DNA of 64,000 nt from Calliopum simillimum (lineage: Eukaryota > Arthropoda > Insecta > Diptera > Lauxaniidae): contig OX638370.1 of the NCBI GenBank assembly GCA_951812925.1, positions 106,964,897 to 107,028,896 on the forward strand, read 5' to 3'. Under the pieces are notes generated by a model. It was not told the origin of the DNA, searched no databases, and saw only the letters and a list, made by a program, of their open reading frames with translations. This document shows, in pieces, positions 14,301 through 22,466 of the stretch. A program made the position numbers and the translations under genes. Position 1 is the stretch's first letter; each line of letters opens with the position of its first letter.

Positions 14301-16130
14301 ATGTCATACACAGAACAACTATTTACTTATTTGTGATCTCAATCATGGTCAACCTATCGGTAAAGGTGGCAAGGAAACCATAACTGTAGTTTATGATGTA
14401 AGCAGCATAACGGGTCAAGCTATAATACTAATCGCTGAAGTATTCAGCACTGGCAAGGAACAGAACAAGGAAACTAATATTATCAGAGATGTTATCACAT
14501 TGAAGGAATTCACCGAGATTGAAGCTGTTGGGTGAGTTTAATTAGTACAGTTGGCTGAGACGCATAATTTTATAAAAAAACAAATCTTTTACGATTTCTA
14601 GTGCACCATCTACGCCACAAATCAATTTGGAAAAAATGTCTGGTATTGTTGAGGTCATCAATAATTATGAGGTTAGTACGAAAACTTCATCTTCATCATA
14701 GTCAAATTTAAACATTATTGTTTTCTATTTTAAAAAGATTAAAAGCATTGGTCCTAGCACTGTGGGTGAAATTGAAATTGCTTTCTCTATACCTGTTGCT
14801 TATCGTGTAATCGGCTCTACTGTTCAAATACCAATTATTGATATGAATAATATCACTGTTCAAGCTGTTTATGATGCTCAATTAGTTGGTGTAGATTTTT
14901 ATCAGAATAATACTCAGTTGATTATGAATCCAATGGAATTAAATTCGAGAACCATTAGTGATTTAACTAAACTTGGTAGTAATGGCATGGGTTATGATTC
15001 TACGAAAAGCGGTCATGTGAATGAAGCTGGAATGGATAATAATGTGGATAGTAAGTTAGAAATTCCTTAAACATATTATAAATCAATATGATATACATAC
15101 AACAATGTACCAATTGATGAGTGGCCGTACCAAAGGGTCTAAGTACCATTTCGAGGCAAAAGTAGTGTTATCATATGAAACATGTGAAATTTTGTTAGAA
15201 GTTAATAAAATTGTCTTCTGTTTTCACTAAAAATTTACTTGATAGTGTGAAATAAATGTCATTATGTTAAAGAAATTATACCGGTCAAATAACTGATTAT
15301 TATGGCACATAATATGTATGAGATTACTTTTGCCTCGAAATGGTACTTAGGCCCTTTGGTACGGCCACTCCTCAATTATTTCATTAACTTTTTTACAATT
15401 TGGACTGAAAAAACAAAACATTACACCCGTTTTCCAATTTCTTTTTTTCAGCTTCAGTGCTCTCTGCTTCCATGACTCGTCGCCGCCGTCGACGTGATCT
15501 TGCTGAGAAGACGGCGACCAAAGTTCAATACGCAAGAATTGCGCAAGTTAAGGCACATGAATTGCTTGGTGATAATCTTAAAGGTAAATTACCCGTAAAT
15601 CGCACTATCGTCTTTTATTGCAATGATCCCGAGACGACAATTTGTGTGCGTGCTGTTATGAAAATTTACAACTTTAAACCGGAGAAACCTGTCACAGTTA
15701 CCATGAAATTCCATGTTGATTTGAAAGAAGTCAATCAAATACTCATTGAACCTTGGGAATTCTTTGTGATATCCAATAGTTTGGATATCACAAAAGTGGG
15801 TTCTACCGATGGCAAATCATTACTTGTCAGCAAGAATATCGAGTATAATTTCATATCGAAACATCAATTATATGGTACACCATTTTGGGTTTATATCTTA
15901 GCGGTATTAGGTGGTCTATTAGCATTAGCGTTGATAACATATGCAATGTATAAGGTAAGTACTTTAAAGTTTAAAATATTTTGTATATTTTAACTTATGC
16001 AAATATTTATTATTAGGCTGGTTTCTTTAAACGCGCCAAGAAAGAAGAAATGGATAAACTGGTACATGAAAATCAAACCACTGGCGAAGAGGAAACAGAA
16101 ACAGATAACTTGAATGCGGGAAATCATTAG
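5387..16130 (+). CDS. scb: Integrin alpha subunit, PS3-like, 11 exons
   Basis: Exons: 5387-5580, 11419-12187, 12525-12731, 12805-12907, 12973-13560, 13631-13760, 14166-14531, 14602-14671, 14738-15050, 15452-15954, 16017-16130. All junctions are GT-AG, phases agree, and the total is 3357 nt, giving 1118 residues, a normal alpha-integrin length. The N-terminus is hydrophobic ([17 protein letters not shown]), a signal peptide; ATG 5420 is an alternative start. Beta-propeller FG-GAP repeats carry three calcium loops of DxDxDGxxD type: DVNGDGLTD (355-363), DINHDGYKD (417-425) and DIDANGFND (482-490). Six consecutive arginines (923-928) form a likely furin site dividing heavy and light chains. One membrane span (about 1058-1080) precedes the cytoplasmic GFFKR motif (1083-1087). 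Alpha integrins pair with a beta subunit to bind extracellular matrix. PS3, rather than PS4 or PS5, is inferred from length, cleavage site and neighbourhood, not from alignment. Confidence 0.93.
6901..7612 (+). mobile_element. Deleted Tc1/mariner-type DD37E transposon
   Basis: Terminal inverted repeats are clear: AGGCTTGCGCACGATGAAAT at 6901 is matched by its near-complement ending at 7612. TA precedes the left end, but the right end is followed by GC, so the TA duplication is lost on that side. At about 0.7 kb the element keeps only the 3' half of a transposase gene and cannot move by itself. Confidence 0.85.
7040..7485 (+). pseudogene. DD37E transposase C-terminal remnant
   Basis: The readable frame holds [11 protein letters not shown], then [21 protein letters not shown] and YWALVKR. 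Thirty-seven residues separate the second catalytic aspartate (WPD) from the glutamate (RPIE), which defines the DD37E group of Tc1/mariner transposases. Upstream, pieces of the domain (a STGKII block and an [10 protein letters not shown] block) sit in other frames around T runs near 7021 and 7171, so slippage has broken the gene. The first catalytic aspartate and the DNA-binding domain are missing. It lies inside integrin intron 1. Confidence 0.82.
7688..7830 (-). repeat. Dispersed repeat family A, short fragment
   Basis: It contains the 'cacgccctcttgt' core and the 'attttgaagat...' unit typical of family A, read on the minus strand. Confidence 0.6.
7842..8060. repeat. Possible hAT-type terminus with C-rich blocks
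   Basis: CAGTGGCGTCAATTGG at about 7843 resembles hAT transposon ends that begin CAGTGGCG. Two cccccc-aagattt blocks follow (near 7878 and 7950). No matching right end was identified. Confidence 0.35.
8480..8930. repeat. Folded-back dispersed repeat, family FB1, copy 2
   Basis: It repeats the blocks of 1-590: tatggattttgagccg near 8539, 'gatattgtccattt' near 8605, and the mirrored 'atggacaatatct' near 8671. The outer block 'ctgaaatggaccaaaattta' (about 8847) is the complement of a block near 78-95 in copy 1. It is non-coding. Confidence 0.7.
9531..10768 (-). mobile_element. Pogo-like TA-flanked DNA transposon, decayed
   Basis: The left end GGGGTATGTGGTGTAAAGTG (9531) and the complement of the right end, GGGGTAAGTGGGGTAAAATG (ending 10768), form inverted repeats. 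Both sides are flanked by TA (9529-9530 and 10769-10770), the target of Tc1/mariner/pogo elements. The right end repeats the ttaccccact motif in tandem. The only coding remnant is a zinc-finger tail on the minus strand. It lies in integrin intron 1. Confidence 0.85.
9938..10258 (-). pseudogene. PHD-like zinc-finger tail of a pogo-type transposase
   Basis: The frame encodes 106 residues: a basic, glutamine-rich stretch followed by a cysteine/histidine cluster, CTICMEL, then CNKKDC, HLKC and CKNCDSD, spaced like a PHD/RING-type zinc finger. It ends in an acidic tail. Tails of this kind close many pogo/Tigger-type transposases in insects. The DDE catalytic domain is absent, so this is a fragment rather than a host gene. 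The surrounding inverted repeats and TA flanks support that reading. Confidence 0.7.
11220..11336. repeat. Small hairpin MITE
   Basis: GGGTATT at 11221 pairs with AATACCC near 11329, and an inner pair actgtcaaaat / attttgacagt folds the middle. It lies about 80 bp upstream of integrin exon 2 and is probably a miniature inverted-repeat element. Confidence 0.6.
12260..12474. mobile_element. 215-bp MITE in integrin intron 2
   Basis: The perfect inverted ends gccttatcatgtatgacgaa and its complement are flanked by TA on both sides (12258-12259 and 12475-12476). It almost fills the 337-bp intron between exons 2 and 3. It has no coding capacity. Confidence 0.85.
13781..14114. mobile_element. 334-bp MITE in integrin intron 6
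   Basis: CTATTCTAGAATCCGTGC at 13781 pairs with GCACGGATTCCGGAATAG ending at 14114, and tttttgatgaaaacg near 13829 pairs with its complement near 14054. No clear target duplication is visible. It occupies most of the intron before exon 7. Confidence 0.8.
15112..15377. mobile_element. 266-bp MITE in integrin intron 9, family M1
   Basis: The ends aattgatgagtggccgtacc and its near-complement form inverted repeats of about 50 bp that include a 'catttcgaggcaaaagta' segment. A longer member with the same ends is at 29823-30685, and a partial fragment lies near 25860-25912. It is non-coding. Confidence 0.85.
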
Positions 16131-17427
16131 TCGGAATTTGACGTACTTGAAAGCTTTTAAAGCTGTGCTTTAGCTTGTAGTAGCTACAACTACATCACAT
16201 AATTTTTCAGAGAAAAAGTTGATGTTCAACTTTAAATTAAACTTTTAATTTTTAAATTAAAAATTTTTATTTTTAAATTGATACCAAATGTTTTTATTTT
16301 TTTATTATTACTTTAATTTATTTTTTTATTATTTTAAATTTACATTAAGTGTGAATGAAAAATTGCATTCATGTTATTATTTTAAGTGTGCTGCCATGTA
16401 AATATGAAATCGTATTTCTTATATATTTTTTGAACTTAAGCTAAAAAAAAGCATTGTGTTTATATTCATGACTATATAAAAATTTGTTAAAATATACTTG
16501 CATTTAAGCTCTTACTTACGTAGTTTCTTTATGAAGACGTAAATGTAAATTCCTATACAGTCACTGTTACGTTTTTGTCGTAATCTTAAGTAGTATATTT
16601 TTCTTTTTGTACATGGAATAAGTATTATGAAGTAATTTTTAAGCCGATCCATATTTGTACATTTCATACTTTAATAACTAAAAAAAAAAAATAATGAATT
16701 GTGTCTTTTTACATCGAGTTTTTTTGTTGATCAATTTTTGTCAAATATTCGCGAGTTGGAGTGAAGAAGCTGAAGATTTGCTTTTGAAATGATAAATTTA
16801 GGTTAAAAATACCAAATATCGCCTCTATATCTGATATCACCTACAGTCATGTTCGATATAGTTGTCAGTGCTGAGTTTGAATCCAGTCTCGGAACTGCTC
16901 TATCACGTATGGTTTTTGAGATATTCTAACCTAAAAGTTCTATAACACGATTTTTGAGGTTATATTGAGGACGCACGAAAGTGTTTTGCACTTTTCTACT
17001 AAATGCATCACTCTGTCTTCAAAATAAGCTATGAATTTGTCTTGCATGATTTTTCTTTGAAAAGTTATGATCATTTGAAAATGACACCATGGAGTGAAAA
17101 ATCATAATCATTCTTACATGATTTTTAACTTACATGATGCCATTTTAGAATGATCATAACTTTGTAAAGAAAAATTATACAAGACAAACTCATAGCTTAT
17201 TTTGAAGTCGAAGATGCGTGTAGTATGTTGAAAAGCCCAAAACAATTTTGTTGCGTCCTCTATATATCCTCAAAAATTGTGTTTTAGATATCTCCTAAAC
17301 TATAAGTCGTACGATAGTATCTGTCGATTGAAACTTTTCATAAAGAACTTGCATTGGATAAAGTTTTTAAGCAAAAATTTAAATTCTTGTCTTTACTTTT
17401 AAGGTGTAAGCAGTTGAAAATCAGTCA
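16131..17427. repeat. Integrin 3' region and folded-back repeat FB2
   Basis: The first ~600 nt after the integrin stop are AT-rich and probably 3' untranslated; I see no clean AATAAA. From about 16830 to 17345 the sequence folds back on a centre near 17100: 'aaaataagctatgaatttgtc' near 17021 mirrors 'gacaaactcatagcttatttt' near 17183, and 'gatttttgaggttatat' mirrors the segment near 17265. A related half-copy lies at 25000-25310. There is no gene. Confidence 0.6.
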
Positions 17428-17434
17428 TTCGATA

Positions 17435-17525
17435 TCGTGAATCAAGATTCCCGGGGAATTTTCTCAGACTGCAGTGCATTCTCTATTGCAGCTTAAGAAA
17501 ATTGCCGGGGAATCTTGATTCACGA
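17435..17525. mobile_element. 91-bp hairpin MITE
   Basis: TCGTGAATCAAGATTCCC at 17435 pairs with the complement ending at 17525, flanked by TA (17433-17434 and 17526-17527). The inner ggggaattttct also pairs. It is very short, with almost no loop. Confidence 0.75.
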
Positions 17526-17635
17526 TAACCCCCTATAAGTATTAGGGTAGAGCGCGGCTCTATAGAGATTTTTTATTTTCACATATTCTAAATGGGCCAG
17601 TGCGGAAAAGGTGCTTCAATCACCTTTTATAAGTA

Positions 17636-18526
17636 GGGTAAGGGAGGGAAATATGGACTACGTGGGTAATATGGACCACACGGTTATTTCCCACTGCATA
17701 CATAGGATTTACCGTTATTCATGTTCAAACTTAGCGCTGATACCTAAAGCTTATAATAGGGCGATTTTAGCGTTCGGTGAAGTCGCATATTTCTGTAAAG
17801 TTGATTTTTCTAAAAAAAAGATCAGTGATAATTTTTTTTCTAGTGAGTATATTTCATTATTTCACTTAAAAGACATCGCATTTTTAAATAAATGGTTAAT
17901 TATATAAAGTCAGTGAATACCATTTATAATTTATTAGCACAAATAAGTTCATTAACCAAAAGAGTTTTTGATAAAAAAAAAAACCATTTAATTCACCAAC
18001 ACGTGTTGTGGGTAATATGGACCACCAGAGAAAAATGCCTCAAAAATAAATGTATTTATCATCTTCTTCAGATGGGGAATCTAGTTGCAGTTTTCATGAC
18101 GAGTCTGATGGTCATTATATGAAATTCGTTAACTACAAAGGAAAAAAATGGTAAAAAATGCATATAATGTAATACCCTTTACTCAGAAGATCGACGTGGC
18201 GAATTTTGGGTTGAATGTGTAATCTGACGTTCTTGGAGTCATGAAAAATGGGCTGAATGTGGAAGTGACATTTTTATATGCAACTTCTGTACCAAATGGA
18301 CTATATGGTCCACATAACACTACACTTTTTTTTATCTTCATTTTGAGTATTTTCAGTTTTTTAATTTTTTTTCTTTATCCTGATGAGATATTTATCTAAA
18401 AGTGAAACAGAATAAAGGTAAATTTTTGCCTTTACTGAATGACATAAAATTAATTGTTTTGTTCTATATATTTTGAGTTTTATTTAAAAAAGAAAGATGG
18501 GTGGTCCATATTTCCCTCCCTTTCCC
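17636..18526 (+). mobile_element. Pogo-like TA-flanked element, 891 bp, decayed
   Basis: The left end GGGTAAGGGAGGGAAATATG and the complement of the right end, GGGAAAGGGAGGGAAATATG, form inverted repeats flanked by TA (17634-17635 and 18527-18528). The phrase 'atatggac' or its complement recurs inside at about 17673, 18012 and 18305, as subterminal repeats. The structural plan matches the element at 9531-10768 but the sequence is different. It holds a broken transposase tail. Confidence 0.85.
18150..18300 (+). pseudogene. Broken zinc-finger tail of a pogo/Tigger-type transposase
   Basis: One frame from 18180 reads YSEDRRGEFWVECV, then a stop codon TGA (18225-18227) one residue further on, then RSWSHEKWAECGSDIFIC and NFCTKW. 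The order C-x2-[stop]-x4-H-x5-C-x7-C-x2-C matches the C-terminal zinc finger common in insect pogo/Tigger-like transposases, with the second cysteine codon changed to a stop. No DDE domain remains. The flanking TA-terminated inverted repeats support a transposon origin. Confidence 0.75.
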
Positions 18527-18529
18527 TAC

Positions 18530-19295
18530 ATAAATATTTTTGAAAAATTTTTAGTTTTAGTACTGCCACAAGTCAATCATTGCTAACTGATTTTGTAGAT
18601 AATTTGATTTTTAGTTAGTCAGGTTCGATAGTATTTTCTTTTACAAAGAGAATCCATATACAGTAAACACTTATTTTTACTTTTAACTCACAGAATTTTG
18701 CATCTGAGAAGCGCTCTTTTGGAGAGATCGCAAGAGTGTTGTAGGAATACCTGGATCTTTCTTATCGAATTTTTGAAGCCTATGAATATCAGTTAGACAA
18801 TACAGTCCAATAACAGTTAAATTAAAAAAACTTAAACTTTGTGATAATTATAAAGTTTTTATATACTACAATATAATATAATTACTATGAGTAACAACAA
18901 TTTCAAAATCTTGGCCTGAGCCCTTATTCAAAAATTTCATACAACAAGCATTATTTACAATTTTTATAATAAAAAGAAATTCCATATTTAAAAATCTGTA
19001 AGAAGATGGCAAAGTATGATATGCCCATTTTTATAAATTTTTTAGGAGACGAAATTTAAACTTAAATTCAATGGAAAAAATCAAAACAAAATCTGTTATT
19101 TCTTATTATGTAATGTCTTTTATCTCGGGAACCAAAAGTTGTAGAGATATACAACTTTGCCAGCTCTTAGATCTCGCTGCCTACATAGATAAAGAAAAAA
19201 AAAACCATAACGAAAGGAACGAACATATCATATTTTGCCTTTTTTTCACAGAAATAATACACAATTACGTATAGTTATTCTTTACGCATACACTA
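18530..19295. other. Non-coding stretch downstream of hexokinase copy 1
   Basis: AT-rich. The part nearest 19295 is the 3' flank of the minus-strand hexokinase and resembles the 3' flank of copy 2 near 26700. I see no other feature. Confidence 0.5.
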
Positions 19296-20720
19296 TCATA
19301 CTTTACGGCTAGCAACGGCTGCCACCAGAGCGGCACCACGTCCTGAACCATCTTCTGATAGCACTATATCGAATTTTGTTTCTGGCTTAACAAATTTTTT
19401 CATTGTTTCTCTCATATAACTATCAAATTTTGGATGATAACGATAAACAGAACCTTCGACGCCTACAACCACAGAAGGCTCTTTGATTCGATTAATTAAA
19501 CTCGATAGTCCTATGGCTACTAATGTTGCAGCGCGCTTTGCAATACATTCATTTATAAATTGTATCTTTTGACAATCTTCCACCGTAGCCGTTTCTATGC
19601 CTAAGAGTTCCTTTAATATTTGCTGTGTATTGCCACAATTTGGAAAACTGTCACCTTCGATTTCTGCAATAAAAGTTGTCTTAAAACATTCCGCATTATT
19701 TGACATAAACTCAAAAAAGTGGTTTTTATTTGGTGATTGCACAAATATCAAATTCTCTTCAATTGCTTTGCATAACACCAGCCGTACTAGCTCTCCTAAG
19801 TATATGCCTGCAAAAGAGTTTATTCAAACAAAAACTTTAATAATAAGGAGAATTGCGAAGAACTTGCCTGAAATTAACTTTTCAAATAACTGATAATTCG
19901 CATTGATTGCTGTCGTATCTATCTGACGATCATAATCGGTGCGTATAAATTCCAGTGAACCGCTATCACCAAATGCACCCCACTCGGTGTTGATCAGGAC
20001 ATGCGTATTGTCACGCTTCAAATCATCCTCAAGAAGTTCAACATTTTCAACACGTTCAACATAGCAGGCATTACAGCCGTTGCCGATTGTGGCACCAATA
20101 CGACAATCTGTATTTCGATGTGCACATGACATCAAAGTGCCTGTAGTATCATTCAATATAGCCGTAACATCAATTTCCAAATCACCACGCCTTGCTATTG
20201 CCTCTTTGAGCAAACGTCCAATATCCTCATCGACTACGCCTTCACATTGAAAACCTTTTGTCCAACGTATAAGCAGTGCTTTTGAAAGACCTAGCTGTAC
20301 GTATGGAAATGAAAATGTAAATCCAAGTGGCAAATTATCACGCTCAATGCCATGCTGAATCGCAAATGATGACAAACATTCCACAATGTGATCGAATAAA
20401 TTGACACCAGGGCCTAACATTAGCTCCTTTGGTATAGCATACGTATCAGACACAACATCTGCATCGTGATGTCCCTTTAAATGAATGAGCAGTACACGAA
20501 AATTAGTGCCACCTAAATCTAGGGCCAAATATTTGCCAAGTTCTTTGCCAGTAGGCAAATCTTGTACGTACGTAACAAAGCACTTTGTGTCGGCCACATC
20601 GTGTGTTGCTTTCGAAAGTCCTTTACTGATTTCATTAGTAAAACGCTTATAGACCTCTTGTAATTGTGAATCACTGAGAATGAACTTTTGCATCAAATCC
20701 TTAAGTCTTGAGTCTTGCAT
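19296..20720 (-). CDS. Hex-C: Hexokinase, copy 1 (divergent duplicate)
   Basis: Two exons, 19868-20720 and 19296-19807, total 1365 nt and 454 residues, the short single-domain size of fly hexokinases. The enzyme phosphorylates glucose with ATP in the cytosol. Visible motifs: LDLGGTNFRVLL (67-78, phosphate), LGFTFSFPYVQLGLSKALL followed by IRWTKGF (132-157, the sugar-binding signature), ILNDTTGTL (188-196, catalytic Asp191), EWGAFGD (246-252) and GSGRG (438-442, adenosine side). The 60-bp intron starts GC rather than GT, with an otherwise ideal donor tcag|gcaagt; the acceptor is ttgcag. Against copy 2, three conserved positions differ: SFPC is SFPY (140), GTGCNACY is GNGCNACY (214) and GDNG is GDSG (253). 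The frame is intact. The assignment to Hex-C rests on length and neighbours; altered activity is a possibility only. Confidence 0.93.
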
Positions 20721-20752
20721 CGTACTGTTGCCTATTAATGAATATCTAAACG

Positions 20753-21450
20753 AAGAGATTTATTATAAAGAGACGCAAAGAAGCACTGTAGCAAATTTTT
20801 GAGGTTTGTATTGTTCACAGCCGATGGACGAATTTAGAAGTTAAACGGCAGCGTAATTTAACCAAAAAATCTGTATATGTACATCTCTTCTCATCCGCAA
20901 GCGAAGAGATATAAATAGATGTTTTGGTTGAATAACGCTGCCGTTTAACTTCTAAATTCGTCAAAGCTATCGTCTGTGAACAATACAAACCTCAAAAAAT
21001 TGCTCCAGTGCTTCTTCGCGTCTCTTGATAATATATCGTCACTCTTAGGCCAGATTCACGAATGTGAAAATTATTGAATTTGAGAAATTGCTATTTGAAA
21101 TTTTTTTAAATGTGTAATTATATGTAAATTCTGCTTTTTCGTGTAATAAACTTTGCATTTGCTGAAAAACCACTTCAGATATAGCCTTCATACTTCTGGC
21201 ATAACTTTATTGAACCATTTTGTTCAAGAAAACCACTTTAGTGCAAAACCGAAAAATTTGCACTTTCATGAATCTGGCCTAAGAGTGACGATATCTCTTT
21301 GCCTAAAACGAAGAGATATATTATAAAGAGACTCAAAGAAGCACTGGAGCAATTTTTTGAGGTTTGTATTGTTCACAGACGGTAGCTTTGACGAATTTAG
21401 AAGTTATATGGCAGTGTAATTCAACCAAAAAATCTGTTTATATCTCTTCG
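20753..21450. repeat. Cluster of inverted repeats upstream of hexokinase copy 1
   Basis: Three copies of one segment (tttgaggtttgtattgttca, then gaatttagaagtta, then aaccaaaaaatctg) lie at about 20800-20890 (+), 20915-21005 (inverted) and 21355-21445 (+). Between the second and third sits a MITE at 21048-21279. The similarity between the two hexokinase loci stops at about 20750, where this cluster begins. It would cover the upstream promoter region of copy 1. Confidence 0.75.
21048..21279. mobile_element. 232-bp TA-flanked MITE
   Basis: GGCCAGATTCACGAATGTG at 21048 pairs with the near-complement ending at 21279. TA lies on both sides, and even the flanks (gtcactctta / taagagtgac) are complementary, so it is nested in an older palindrome. 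Confidence 0.75.
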
Positions 21451-22466
21451 CTTCCGGATGAGTGTAGTTCACTTTTGTATAACCATGATCCTTTTCACTG
21501 AATCTTGCATTTTAACATTGACAAGGTATTCCATACATAGAGTTGCGTTACAATTATTTCGATGCAAGATACCCCAGAAAGTTATGATACAATTGGAAAA
21601 GTTACAAAATACTGCCTGAACCAACGCCATATGCCTGAAAAAAGCGTGTTCCGGTCACGAAGTATCGCAAGATTGTTAGTATTATTTTATTTAAATATCC
21701 ATCCTATCTCTATTCCAAATTTGACTAATGGGCATGGCACCATCTATTTAAATGTGTAAAGTTTTAAATATCTTTCCTTATGTACGTAGCCTGTTTCATT
21801 TAATTTTCATTTTTAATCACTTCGATAATATTCGGTGGAAACAGGCTAGTAGTCTATGATTACACTCTATACGAATTTTTGTTTTTACGAACTCTCAAAA
21901 AACTTGAGTACGATAGAAAAAAGATAACGCTTCTATATTTTGTTACAAAAATTATGGGTTAACAAGACTTTTTATGGAAAAATAGTGGTTTTTTTAAAAA
22001 TAAACTGGTCAAAATTTTCAAAAATTCGCCATATCTCGAAACCAATAAACTGGATTTAAAACTTTTGTACACTTATATGTTTCAAAATACCTTTCATATA
22101 ACACAAATATTTTTAAAATATCAAGGGGTTCAGAATTAATACCGGATTTTATACAATATACACCCCGATCTTCGGTGGCTACATTTCCGCAACAATTTCC
22201 AGGACGAACTTTTTGTTGTTGTTGTAATTAATTCCTATGTTGCTGAAAAAATTAAACGAAATTGGATTTTGGGAGCACTGGTAAATTTGTTCCTCATATT
22301 ATGCATTAATTACAGCTCTGATCAAATGGTCATGACAAGCCGGCAGCACTGTTAATCTAGAAATTGCAACTCTGGTCTTCGATTTTTTGACAGCTTGCAA
22401 TAAAATTTTTATTTAATTTTCCTATTGTGTCAAAGGTTTTTTAATTTTCTAAAATAACAAATAAAT
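21451..22466. other. Non-coding region between divergent genes
   Basis: About 1 kb upstream of the AGGF1-like start, AT-rich, with no motif I can name. It should contain the promoter of the AGGF1-like gene and perhaps distal control sequence of hexokinase copy 1, which is transcribed away from it. Confidence 0.4.
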
